A stretch of 64,000 nucleotides of DNA from Liolophura sinensis (Eukaryota; Mollusca; Polyplacophora; Chitonida; Chitonidae): contig NC_088306.1 in assembly GCF_032854445.1 (NCBI RefSeq), positions 1,366,501 to 1,430,500 on the forward strand, written 5' to 3'. This document shows positions 48,011 to 57,729 of this stretch, one piece after another. Each line of letters starts with the position of its first letter. Within the stretch, counting starts at the first letter, position 1. A program made the position numbers and the translations under genes. The notes below the pieces were generated by a model. It did no database searches. It was not told the DNA's origin and was given only the letters and a program-made list of their open reading frames with translations.

Positions 48011-51000
48011 ATGTTTAAGGTCGTTCTCGAGAATTTTTTGCTTGTATGCATGAGGGGCGAGGGGGGGACATTTTTATCATAAACCACTGACGGACTCCTC
48101 TAGGTCTGTCATAACACTGTTGTTGGTTGTGGAGCGCTGATTTCATGCAAGACCACACAAGGGAACCCTATCGTCCACTTATTGCCAACAGGACTCCGAA
48201 AACCGTAGAAGGACGGGAATCTATAGCGATTCCACGTAAGAGTATGCGACCCACGTGTTGTGCGGTTAATTACGTTTAACATTAATGCTGAATTTTTTTT
48301 TACCTAATTCTGCTTTGCCACTATTTAATCATTCACATTTACATAACAGAATAAAATCTTAAACTCACAAGAACCAGTATTTCACCCGTTACTTGTGACC
48401 ATTTGGCAACTATCACTCTACTCTGGTTTTAATTGTTGAAACGTTGAATTTTCAGATTGATTTCACAGTGCGTACTTCCGGCATCCTGTTGAATCACTCA
48501 CTTTCACGCGACCTTAAAAACCCAGAAAACTTTTACCAGCAGGTCTTCCAATGAAGAAATATATGTGGAAGTTTACTATTTACCTCTTTAACTGGTGTTA
48601 ACGCTGACCTCAGGAAGTCTTTTTTTTATGACGGCGGTGAGTTGAGTAAATCAACGCCCCTCGTCAAATGAGATACATCCTGACTTAAAGCTTCAGTCGA
48701 TGCAGAGAGAGATGGATTCGAACAATCAACCTCACTTTTCAACGACCTGCTTTACCGGGGAGGCGCTATTTACAGCAGGCGATAACAGCCATGTGACCTA
48801 ACATACCTGGCAGGAGTCCGCCTAGAACTGTGACCTCCTGACCGGGCTCAAGGACGGGCACGTTCACCTCATACAGGCACTGTCCGCCATCGGATCTGAG
48901 CAAAAACAGAAATGGTTGCAAATATCTAGTGACCCGCTATAGATCACGCACTGAGGTAAAATAAATTAAAAAGTGATTAAGAAACATTGTTGAGGTGATT
49001 ACAGCGATACTCCAACGTGTTCTGTTCATTTGAAACATTTGCGCGCACTTCGGTAGATTTATTTATTTATTTATTTGTTTGTTTAATTGGTGTTTTACGC
49101 CGTACTCAATAATATTACACTAATACGACGGCGACCAGCATAATGTGGGAGGAACCGAGCAGAGCCCGTGGGAAACCCACTAGCATCCGCAGATTGCTGG
49201 CTGGCCTTCTCTCGTAACTTCGGTAGACTGTTCTCCATAATTTCGTGGCTGCTTATATTGAGTTTGTGTTGTGATTTTTTCCCTTCGAAACCGATCTTGA
49301 TACATGTTTAAATGAAAACGTTGAGCATCTAGTGCTTTGCCAGTGGTCATGATTAACATGACCGATAAAGGCTGTATGTTTCAACTGACTAAAAGCTCTT
49401 TAGTATTTTAAAGGGACATAACCTACTGAATGAACTCGTGAGCGCTGGCCACGGAACATGGCGACCACCCGGGATTTGGACCTCCCATAATTCCCCCAAC
49501 TTCCGATCTATTGGCCAAACATGGCGTCTTGTCCGTGTGTTTCATACTGAATCTGAAAAATGAATAACAGTTTAATTGTATAGGTGGTCCACGCAAAGTG
49601 ATAAAAACAACGAGAAAATGTTGTGCCGTGAAAGGACCAAACATTCTGTCCCACCGCAGAGGCAAATATCACGCAAAATGCACCTCTGACTCCACCTTTG
49701 ATACTACATTCCCAATACTCGTTCCGATGTATTGTTGTTGGATATCATACAATGCTGTATCTGGTTACCCTCATTCCTTCCCAAGGGATAAATTAATTAC
49801 CTTTGAGATTTCAAATTTCTGTAGCGTTTTCCTCTAAGTATATACATGTACCTCCAACTCGCTGGAAGTTGCTGGCCAATGAGAATGGCAGAATTTCGCT
49901 CAAAGAGCTATACTATGGACATTTTATATCAAACAGTACTATTTATATTTATTTATTTGACTGGTGTTTACTCAAGAATATTTCACTTATACGACGGAGG
50001 CCAGTGTTATGATGGGAGGAAACTCACGACCGTCTGCAATTTGATGGCAGACCGTCCCACGAATGGCCGGAGAGGAAGCCATCATGATCTGGACAGATCT
50101 GACTTAAACTCACAACGACAGCAATGGTGAGATGCTCCTGGGCCATTTTACCACGCTGGCGTGCTATCCCCCGCGGCCACGGAGGCCCCCGTGCCATTTA
50201 TAAGACCTCATTTTGCTACAGGGTTATGATCTACTCACAAATGGCCGAGCTCGTGGGAGAGTAGAAAAGCAGCCCCCCAGTTGGGATCGGCGGTGATCCC
50301 ACAGCGTCTGTTCTGATTGCAGGCCCCGGCTATAGCTGCCCTGCCACCCACGTCAGGCTGACTTACCCTGCGGAAATAAAAGTTAATGCTTGTTTATATA
50401 TTGTTTGTTTACCGCCGTGCTCAGGACTTTTCCTCTTATATGACGGCCATCGGGTGTGTAGGTGGAGATAACTCCCGGCAAGCAAATGAATGGAACTATA
50501 AATATCTATTGTTTTATTGAATAAAAAAACAAGTTCAAGAAAGGAACTCTACAATATGAATTAGAAAAAGGGATTTTAACTGGATTTTGTCTTACAATAA
50601 CATGGACGCCCAACATATCAGTGTGTAGAGCTGGTGGTGTTATGTGTCATCAATTATATGCAATTTTAATAATTTTAGTAATGTGTATGATACCTGACAC
50701 CTGAATATGGTCCACAAATTAAAAAAAAAACAGACTAAAGCTTTGATTTACTTATTTATTTGATTTGAGTGTTACACCGTCCTCAAGAATATTTAACTTA
50801 TTCGACGGCGGCCAGCATTATGGTTGGAGAAAACCGCGGAAACCAGGCTATCCGCAGGCTTCTGACAGACCTTCCTTCGTACGACCGGAGTGGGACCAAA
50901 GCTGTATGTATGTATGTATGTATGTATGTATAGAGGCCTATTTATGTCCTTACAATAAATCATGTAGTCTTCGACATTTTTTCGCGCAAGTTCAACGTTT

Positions 51001-54000
51001 TTTGATATTTTAAAAGGATTTTTGGTGTTGGCAATTAATTTTTTTTTAAATGGCGATTTCAAAATATTTAAGAACATTCCCGAAATTTATTCTCCGAAAT
51101 TCAATAATGTGGATACATATACCACATATTTTTTGTGCGCATGCGCATGCAAAAATGTCGAAAACTTGGGGAAGCCCCCAAACAACATAGCCATACCCTG
51201 TTTGTATGAAGACGACGTCATATGGTAGACCACTTCTTTGATTCTTGCAGAAACTTTGCAACATCTTGTTGATGATTTGACTTCGTTCATACCAGACCTA
51301 GAAAGGCAAGAAAACGAGGCGTCAATGTTTGCTGATCACTGTATCAACTTTTGTGGTACATTTTTTGAGCTGAACTCAAGGGGATATAGAATCGTTTCTG
51401 ATTGACTGGTGTGGCAGATAAACCAGTCTAGGCTATGTCCAGCATAAGCGGAATTTAGGCATAGCATATTCATACAAGCTTGACCTTGAAGCTGGAAGCT
51501 TAACCCAGGAAACCCTCTCTCCCCTGTCGGCCAATCAGCGTCGCTTCTGTATCCCTTTAAAAGCAATATAATGTGGATAGCTGATACGGTGTCTAAAATT
51601 TGTGCAGACGGTCTCATGTGTATACAAACTTTCGGCTTGTCAATCATCACAAAAGCCGTATAGCTAATCGCCTTTAGTTTGTGTTGTCCTGCAAAAAAAG
51701 CAGGAAGTTTACTCAGTATGTCTCTCACAAGAGCTGTTTGTGCGACAATGCCGTCAAAATGCTTGACGTATAACATACGTTCACTGATACAGGTGAATGG
51801 CCTCCTCCTAATTTAAACTGAAGATATCTTACCGGATTTGTCTCGTAGAAATGTACCAGTTTAATTTGGATGTCAACGTTGTAGCCAAGTTCCGGTCGGT
51901 TCCAGTTATACCGCACCTGACAAAATGATGATGATGATACGTTATAATGAACTATACTTTATCGGGCAGATTTCATCCTTGGTAGTAATTCTATAACCTA
52001 ACCTGTTGGATCAGTCCTTCCACGCCAACGGTCATATCTTTACTCAGAATATAACGATAGTAGAAAAAGTTAAGACAAAAAACTACTTTGGTCTCAGAGG
52101 TTATGAGGGGAACACTACTGTCATTTAACCACAGTAACCAGCAATGCGTCCATGCTTACCCAATTCCATTTCAAAATAACGAAATCCAGCTTTTGCTGCG
52201 GCGACGTAATTCCACGTGACTTCAGCGTAGACGTGAAGTCTTCGTCCAGGTAGACGGCGACTTCAATGGTTATCTCCCTTGGTTTTTCTCCTGCCGCTTG
52301 GCGACGCATTCGTATGTGCTGCTCAATTTCTGCGTCTGTAAAGAAAACGAATAAAAATGTATATTTAATTTCTTCCCTCTGTTTTGTTTCGTTTCTATGC
52401 AAGCTCAAGAGTAAACAAATCTGAGTTACATTCTATCATAAATCAATTATACAATGAGAGTTTTGGGAACAAGAATTTTGTGACAAGTAATGCAAGCTGT
52501 GAACAACTAAAAACTGACCTTCATCATGCAATGGTATGCCTTCGAGTGGCTTCCGAGCCACAATAATGTCATATCCGCTAAAGATGGCAGACGATCGCTT
52601 CTGTCGGTCATGTGATGGTATAGATTGAACATGATACTGGTGCTCTCCAGTCACTATATTACCGACCTGAAAAGGAAGAGAAGGAACAGATCACAGCGGA
52701 CTGACCTGACTGTAATTAAGCGTGGGAGAATTTGTGGCTAAGATTTGTGCTGGTGACGAATGGGTCATAATAGATTATTTTCCGATCGAGTTAACAGTCC
52801 ACAGTTGAAACCTCTGAATTTCCAACGATCCAAGTATCAAATCTTTGATACTCGAAGGCACAAGTTTGAAACAGGACTTTGGGAAGAAATAGTAATATAA
52901 TTAAGACGTACAGCATAGAGAGTAAAACCAGAGTAACAACGACAGTGTAATAGCTGGCAAATGGTCACACATAACCGCAGTAATACGGCCTCTTGTCAAT
53001 TTACCTCTGTAAGGAATTTATTACTAAATAATAGTAGCTGAAACTCCCTAACACTACGACTCAAGTAAAATTAGGTAAAAAAAATGCATTGATGTTCATT
53101 GCAATTTATTACACCTCCCTGATCTACAACTACCAAAAATGACTAAAACCCAACACGTGGAACACTTTTTGGATTTTGATATAATAACCTGCTCAAGTGT
53201 CTTGAATCTTGAAACCACGTGGTAATCTCTATTGCTCTGTGCGCATTAAACCAAGTGGAAATCTCAAATGCTCTTTGTGCCTTAAACAGCTTTCGTTTAA
53301 ACATATGAGGTTTTTAGACAATTTTAAGACTTTATTCTAGGGCAGCAAACTGTAATATAGAAGTGTGAGTTGATGACATACCACACGACCATTCTGGCCA
53401 CATGTTGAAAAAACGGCCGAGCCCTCATGTGAAAGCACTTCCGCTACCCACTCACAGTCACGTGGTACATGAGGAAGTGACGTCACCTCATCTTCACTGC
53501 TGAACTGTACAGTGGCACTTGGATGAAGCACACTACTTGTTTTACGCAAGCGCAAAACGAAGATTTCCCCGAAAGCTGCAATTTCCACACGACTGTTGTG
53601 TTGGAAACGGCTATTTCGCTTATGCCTTTCCCTGAAATGTGCAGAAAAACAAGAAGCTCCAAATAATCAAACTAGAAAACCCTTAAAATGTAAATGACAT
53701 TCACGGCTTACTGGTAACAATTAGTTCACGTAAATTTCTTAAAACTTGTAATTTACTTACCACAACCATAAAGCACTGGCAAATTTTATTGAAATTAATT
53801 ATTAGGTCGAAAATTTTAACATAATATACATCGCTTACCTCTTTAACTGACTGTTGTGAACGAGTGTTGTGACATCGAATTCGTCAAAACTATCTGAAAT
53901 GAATAAAGATTTATTTATTTGTTTGATTGGTGTTTTAAGTCCTGCTCAAAAATATTTCACTTATAAATACGACGGCGACGATAATTATGGTGGCCTGAAT

Positions 54001-57000
54001 TATGGTGGGAGGGAACCGTTAGAGCCCGAGGGAAGCCCACGATCATCAGCAGGTTGTTGATAGGCCTTCACACCAGAGAGTAAGCAAGCGCAAAGAATAA
54101 AGACAAATTAAAAGAGAAATGCCCAAAAGTCGCTTGTCATAGCTTATATTTCCGTTATCACATCGATCATAGCTGAACACATTTACGAAGCTCGGATGAT
54201 ACTGGTAAATAGCTGTGCACTTAAATAGCCACTGAAGAAATGTATAAAAGTATTCAGAATACGACTTTTGCATATCGAGAAAGAATGAGAGTGGACAGAA
54301 CATTTGACACATTTAAATACAATCTATAGTTGGCAAAACAAATACCTTCAAGAAGGCCTGTTTGGCGCGCATGCCTACTTAGTTCTAGAGGAAGAGTGTC
54401 AGAGGTATAAAATGCCGATGTCTGAAAAAAATAACAAAATAATTATATATGCTTTACACATGTACACACCGGCACAAATATACTCTATTAAAACGCAAAT
54501 GTTAAAATGTCAAAGTTTTATAAGTGTGATGAAACATGTTTAAATGATAAATCATGTTTAAATGATACACCATGTTAATTGCTATAAAATGGAAGTGCTA
54601 AACATATCAAAACCTATTAATGTTACACAACGTAAATGATTGTTTTTAGGATGTAACAGAATCTTAGACAACACGAATTGTAACATTAATAAGGCGGAAT
54701 GGTCTTTTTTGTAAAGTGTTTAATCTCTAAACACTTTACAGCGGTCAAACCTAATACTGTAAAAGTTTTGGATTCTCAATTACCGACAAAATGTTTTATT
54801 TTATTTGATATTTACCGAGTAAAACATCCAAAAAATCATAACAATGAGCTGAGATTTTCCTCGGAATGATCACATAAAAAAATCAGTCGTACCAGTGAAA
54901 ACTTTTCTCTGTGATATATTCATTTTTGTTTTAAGTTTTTATCGGAATAAAATGCATTCAAGTATTTCAATTCTAATTTTCTTTATTTATTTAAATGGTA
55001 TATTACGCTATAGTGAAGAATGTTTTACTTATACGACGGTGGCCAGGATAGTGGTGGCAGGAAATTGGGCAGACCCAGGGGAACCCACGACCATTCGCGG
55101 GCTGCTCCAGGCCTTCTAACGTGCGGCAGGACGGGAAACCAGCAGGAGCTGAACTCACACAGCGACCGCGATTGCCACAGAGGCCAGGGAGGCCCCGCAA
55201 CATGTTTCACATTGAAGCTTAAGTATCAGCTATATTCCTATATATCGGTCTAAAAAGGCTTCCGAGACCTCAGATACAAATTAAGGATTTCTTGTTTATT
55301 GAAAAAACGAAACAAAGGGTTCTCAGATTTTTGGATTCCTCAACACTAGGAACTCAGAGTACACTGCCAAAACTGATGATGCTAACTTAGGACAAAAAAA
55401 ACTACTGGAAAGTTTGTCACTAACGCCAATATCTCTCCTTTTTTGCACTATTTTTGGCTAATATTACAGCTACTACATGAGAACTTATATAATTTACTGT
55501 CGTATGTGTTTTCACACCGTTATGCTGTGTCATGTTTTATAATGAAAACTTCATATAAAATTTACATACAACTTTAAAGAGGTATAGTATGTTCTCACAA
55601 ACCAGTCACACACCTCATGCTTTACGTTGCAAATCATGCAGACTAGAAATGGCTTACCTGTGATAATAAAAGATGAACCAAGATGGACAAAAGATTTATT
55701 GGGCGAAGTGTTGACATCCCTTTCAAAAGCTGAGTCTGGCCGACTCTCATACAAAACTGACGGAATCCTTAATCTTTTGATCTTCGAGTCTGTTGTCTGC
55801 TTTCTTTCAAAGCCAATCCACGCCGTATCTCTCGCTGTTTGTTTTGTGAACAGTGTTTGGATTTGAGGGCCGGGTTTTGTCCAACAGAGAAAATCCCGAA
55901 TTGACCGTGTATGTGATACTGTTTAAAAAGTTCTTTGTTCAGTATTCAAATCCCAGTGTGCGTCTTGCTGTGTATTGTATTGACAAGACCTGTTTGCCTG
56001 GTCTGTAAAGAATGAAAAACAGTGTTGAAAATGACAACGAAATAAATCAGCACACTTTACCAGAGGTGCAGAAGCGCCTGTGGATGATTGTCTGGTTACA
56101 AAAGCATTAAGTACGCACACCCGGGTCAGTCATCTATGACTTGGACACGGTCCGCTAACAATGAGCGCGAAAGGAGATCTAGAAGTTTTTGAAGGCTGTA
56201 GCGAGTCTTATTCAATGTACACGGTCTTTACACCAGCCTTAGAAGCAACGGATGAACGAAGTGGCACAAATAGCAGCTCTTGAAGTTGGCGCACGCCAGT
56301 AACTGGAATATCTGCCCAACAAATGAACCACGCAAGGTAGAGCGATAAAATGCCACTCTCTCTGAGCTATAGATGCAAAACTGTTCAGATTAACTGATAA
56401 GACTGATAGTTCGGTGGTTAACGCTCTGTTCAATAAATTTCATTCATATGAAGGTGGTCTAGTTTATGGGTAGAGGAAAAAGAACTTTCGGAACTGTCAA
56501 TCAAAAACACACATTTGACCAATCATAAGTAAAATCATAAGTACTGATGCAAATAGATCAACTGGATGTCCCACACATTGGTTACAAATGTTCAATCTTT
56601 CTTTGACGTCAGGACGCCACAACTGCTTTTACCGGGAATGGAACGAAAACTAATGTTGTCACGAGACGGGGTTGATCGCACATCGAATTTGTTGGATACA
56701 TCCACTGGGGTATACAGAGTGAACCACATTCTTCCGCAGGTACCCTACAAAGCACTTGAGATAAAACCAAAGGGGAAAAAAGCGAGAACTGGATTCGAAA
56801 GCTGACCTCAGTGGTCAGGGATGGTAACTGCCCACACCCAATGCTTTAATCATCTGAGCCAGCGAGACAGCCTATATAGCTGGCGAATGTGAGGTGCATG
56901 AAATATAATTTATCACGGCGCAAAACACCAATGAAAAAAACATAAATAACAAAAACAAAAAAATAACGTCATCAAATTGGAAAGAAACGCTTGATGTACT

Positions 57001-57721
57001 TGTATTTCCTTTGCTGCTCTTTCTAAACAAGAAATGGACGATTAAACTTTTAAAAAATCTGATATTTCTTTCCTTTTAATCTTGAATATTACAGGCTACA
57101 TTACCGAATGCCAAATCACGTGCCTGCCGAGGTCAATGAGTACAACTTGGAGATGCCGTGGTCTTCCTGATGCCTTCTGTTCACGAGATTAAACGCTATA
57201 GATATTTCACTTCAAGCGAGACCCTTTTTATAGTGTTATATTTTGATTCAGTTTGGGCCTGTCTGATTCTTTAGAATCCGGAACCAAATATTTCTATGAT
57301 ACTGAAGTTTCGTACACATATTGGAATGTAAATTTGACAAACGAAAATGGACTTAGTGTATTCAAGGTTAGGCAGAACACATAACTCGCACTAAGTGCTC
57401 TTGTTACATGGCTCATCTGAGCCCAATCAGACTTTCACGAATATCTTCCGCAGTGACGTCACCATCACCCGTGACGGTTAATAACAATGTGAATAGAAAG
57501 AAGAGCGGAAATGTGAAGCATATCTGGCGTTCCGTTACGATCCCTTTAAAACATAACTGATCAACAATTTCCCATTTGTGCGGATATGAATGTGGACGGG
57601 TTGACTTACCTGATATGTTTACAGAGTACAATGCCCACAGGTTATACAGGATTAAATCCTGAAACATGACAAAGAAATAATTATAAAATGTAGTCGACAC
57701 CATACCATACTTGCTTTCCAT
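35823..57721 (-). CDS. ADAMTS-type secreted metalloprotease with EGF, ShK and LDLa tail (whole gene)
   Basis: About 27 coding exons run from 57721 down to 35823. Their lengths sum to 3,420 nt (1,139 codons plus stop). Order: 57610-57721, 55658-55834, 53839-53893, 53382-53631, 52519-52666, 52160-52335, 51833-51916, 51197-51297, 50239-50367, 49427-49552, 48807-48895, 47846-47931, 47422-47529, 46707-46876, 45975-46035, 45107-45242, 44288-44457, 43990-44104, 43678-43773, 42815-42981, 42206-42269, 41919-41996, 40948-41190, 40488-40598, 39924-39988, 39328-39469, 35823-35983. Each joint uses GT..AG and matches in phase. The domains are an M12B propeptide, a zinc protease with HELGH, a disintegrin-like region, a TSP1 repeat, an ADAMTS cysteine-rich region and a spacer. 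EGF-like, ShK-like and LDLa-like modules follow, then a novel C-terminus. ADAMTS enzymes cleave extracellular matrix proteins. The first two exons are the least certain. Confidence 0.88.
36920..37128 (-). mobile_element. SINE-A, 5' truncated, with 15-bp target duplication
   Basis: The element is missing the outer part of the tRNA-like head, but 'gagagctggattaga' at 36905-36919 recurs at 37129-37143. This fits truncated integration primed at the tail. It lies in the last intron of the metalloprotease gene. Confidence 0.88.
38262..38450 (-). mobile_element. Diverged SINE-like element
   Basis: It has a tail like SINE-A ('tttatttatttactgattggtgt..acgccgtact') but a different, degraded body and a B-box-like end ('gagctggattcc'). 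It may be a separate SINE subfamily. Confidence 0.5.
39328..39988 (-). CDS. Metalloprotease exons 25-26: linker and LDLa-like module
   Basis: The exons are 39924-39988 and 39328-39469. A Thr/Ser/Pro linker leads into EFTCDDGSC and then DDCADGSDEPF. That is the LDL-receptor class A signature with its calcium-binding D-x-SDE end. The Cys that usually sits at x-x-x-C-D-G is replaced (LVDNGVDDC), and no closing cysteine follows in the exon, so the module is atypical. Confidence 0.8.
40488..40598 (-). CDS. Metalloprotease exon 24: ShK-like (ShKT) module
   Basis: CKDKLANCATKKANGKCESD followed by MELNCAKSCGYC has the six-cysteine ShK pattern ending C-x3-C-x2-C. ShKT modules are common appendages of secreted invertebrate metalloproteases, and the name does not imply a toxin here. 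The donor GCC|GTAAGA joins in phase to exon 25. If it is not used, the frame runs on to a stop at 40414. Confidence 0.85.
40610..40720. repeat. Short tandem repeat in intron 23/24
   Basis: 'gagtcac..taaacagtcaccattaat' and 'ttataagtcataactaa' recur two to three times next to the ShK exon. Confidence 0.75.
40948..41996 (-). CDS. Metalloprotease exons 22-23: EGF-like modules
   Basis: The exons are 41919-41996 and 40948-41190. The first has CNGTCQNGGTWWNCGCQCPP followed by GFGG. The second has about 14 cysteines in EGF-like and laminin-EGF-like spacing, ending CRCECPIGYGGLQCE. EGF modules are typical of extracellular proteins but are not part of the standard vertebrate ADAMTS layout. Confidence 0.85.
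41218..41330 (-). mobile_element. SINE-A body fragment
   Basis: 'atggcagccagcattatgat' and 'gaggaagccagcatgagctgga' flank a shortened middle. It is intronic, between exons 22 and 23. Confidence 0.6.
42206..43773 (-). CDS. Metalloprotease exons 19-21: ADAMTS spacer
   Basis: The exons are 43678-43773, 42815-42981 and 42206-42269. ITVIDLPAGSYDIEIAMKRQ followed by KARAPRMYLEL resembles the start of the cysteine-poor ADAMTS spacer. GTAWRYDSREYLLAKGPIDQ and EFDFSMPL match the later beta-strand part. Exon 20 uses a weak acceptor (GCCCATAG). Confidence 0.85.
43202..43513 (-). mobile_element. SINE-B in a metalloprotease intron
   Basis: This is a minus-strand copy with a small internal deletion. The 13-bp target duplication 'tttgttctattga' lies at 43189-43201 and 43514-43526. 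It lies between exons 19 and 20. Confidence 0.88.
43990..45242 (-). CDS. Metalloprotease exons 16-18: ADAMTS cysteine-rich region
   Basis: The exons are 45107-45242, 44288-44457 and 43990-44104. The hallmark ending AFGCDGKLPGKTFDRCGVCG followed by GD is present. Ahead of it are VPCDL and HCVRGHCK, as in ADAMTS cysteine-rich domains. Exon 18 uses an AAG acceptor instead of CAG or TAG. Confidence 0.9.
45975..46876 (-). CDS. Metalloprotease exons 14-15: thrombospondin type-1 repeat
   Basis: The exons are 46707-46876 and 45975-46035. GGWSEFEPFVPASRSCGTGA followed by SRRKCDNPKPLNSPDCEG matches the central TSP1 repeat of ADAMTS enzymes (W..C..SCGTG..R.C.NP.P....C.G). The usual WxxWxxW tryptophans are reduced to one, so C-mannosylation capacity may be lower. 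This module normally binds matrix substrates and glycosaminoglycans. Confidence 0.85.
46130..46340 (-). mobile_element. Probable SINE remnant with tRNA-like B-box
   Basis: The minus strand contains GGTTCGAATCC ('ggattcgaacc' at about 46258-46268) next to 'tggccgtggcgagaccgacgc'. A related piece is at 36530-36625 ('ggattcgaacctgcgacctcac'). It is too short for an amino-acid tRNA call. Confidence 0.45.
46377..46625 (+). mobile_element. Distinct tRNA-derived SINE (SINE-D)
   Basis: It has an A-box-like GATGGCTCAAAGGGG, a B-box-like GTGGTCGAATCC, a body, and a tail 'cattcttgagtacgtcgaaca' ending 'ttaattaattaaat'. The tail resembles SINE-A, while the head and body differ. Confidence 0.6.
47422..48895 (-). 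CDS. Metalloprotease exons 11-13: end of protease and disintegrin-like region
   Basis: The exons are 48807-48895, 47846-47931 and 47422-47529. SDGGQCLYE continues from the protease exon. It is followed by a segment rich in Cys (DESCEGQVGAGFRFW, DSCTYHVCLNT, GMYCGPGK). The position and spacing match the disintegrin-like module of ADAMTS proteins. A long (TA)n tract lies 17 bases upstream of exon 12 in transcript orientation. Confidence 0.85.
47949..48008. repeat. (TA)n microsatellite beside metalloprotease exon 12
   Basis: About 60 bases of TA. In transcript orientation it ends 17 bases before the first base of exon 12 (47931), so it overlaps the likely branch-point and pyrimidine region. Confidence 0.97.
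49055..49215 (-). mobile_element. SINE-A 3' part in a metalloprotease intron
   Basis: It has a (TTTA)n tail complement, 'ttggtgttttacgccgtactc', and the body to 'ggaaacccactagcatccgca'. The head is missing. It lies between exons 10 and 11. Confidence 0.75.
49427..52335 (-). CDS. Metalloprotease exons 6-10: zinc catalytic domain
   Basis: The exons are 52160-52335, 51833-51916, 51197-51297, 50239-50367 and 49427-49552. The domain follows RMRR at about 256-259, a likely furin site. It starts ITIEVAVYLDEDF and continues with SFCKNQRSGLPYDVVFIQT. The active site is HELGHLFSMKH: zinc ligands H406, H410 and H416 and catalytic E407. It is split by an intron within the codon after H410. The Met-turn is GGIMGG. 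Ser replaces the Gly of the general HExxHxxGxxH motif; ADAMTS enzymes often have Asn here. Catalytic residues are intact, so activity is expected. Confidence 0.93.
49944..50195 (-). mobile_element. SINE-A, near full length, in a metalloprotease intron
   Basis: The tail, body and tRNA-like head ('cgcggccacggaggccccc') are present. It lies just 3' of exon 10 in genomic order, between exons 9 and 10. Confidence 0.8.
50745..50903 (-). mobile_element. SINE-A 3' part followed by (TATG)n
   Basis: It runs from 'cttatttatttgatttgagtg' to 'cttccttcgtacgaccggag', then gives way to a tetranucleotide repeat at about 50903-50930. It lies between exons 8 and 9. Confidence 0.7.
52519..53893 (-). CDS. Metalloprotease exons 3-5: M12B propeptide
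   Basis: The exons are 53839-53893, 53382-53631 and 52519-52666, covering about residues 97-247. The stretch with FGEIFVLRLRKTSSVLHPSA and then VFSTCGQNGRVVGNIVTGEH matches the reprolysin propeptide pattern, in which a Cys-Gly precedes a G-x-I-x-T-G-E segment. A basic site RQKR at about 219-222 could be cut by a furin-like protease. The propeptide normally keeps the enzyme inactive in the secretory pathway. Confidence 0.85.
53905..54075 (-). mobile_element. SINE-A 3' part, 12 bp upstream of exon 3 acceptor
   Basis: It has a tail complement 'tttatttatttgtttgattgg' and a body with a short internal duplication ('aattatggtgg' twice). It abuts the exon 3 splice acceptor at 53894-53896. Confidence 0.75.
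54980..55197 (-). mobile_element. SINE-A, diverged, near full length
   Basis: The order tail, body ('gggcagacccaggggaaccc') and head ('cacagaggccagggaggcccc') is kept with many changes. It lies between exons 2 and 3. Confidence 0.7.
55658..55834 (-). CDS. Metalloprotease exon 2 (tentative, start of propeptide)
   Basis: This 177-nt open segment has an acceptor (CAAACAG) and a donor (CACAG|GTAAGC), phase 1 on both sides, so it fits between exons 1 and 3. It encodes a polar stretch including IPSVLYESRPDSAFERD. No domain is recognised on its own; support is from frame and splice sites only. Confidence 0.5.
57610..57721 (-). CDS. Metalloprotease exon 1 (tentative start and signal region)
   Basis: An ATG at 57721 opens 37 codons with a hydrophobic run (around NYFFVMFQDLILYNLWALY). 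It ends at a good donor (TCAG|GTAAGT) in phase 1, which matches exon 2. It is not a textbook signal peptide. An alternative hydrophobic stretch (FPLFFLFTLLLTV) lies at about 57476-57560 in the same frame and can also end in phase 1, but it lacks its own ATG. Confidence 0.45.
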
Positions 57722-57729
57722 AAGCCATA

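Noticed and set aside
51336-51776. 146-aa minus-strand frame between metalloprotease exons 7 and 8
   Set aside because: It lies inside an intron whose flanking exons join cleanly in phase without it, and no domain is visible.
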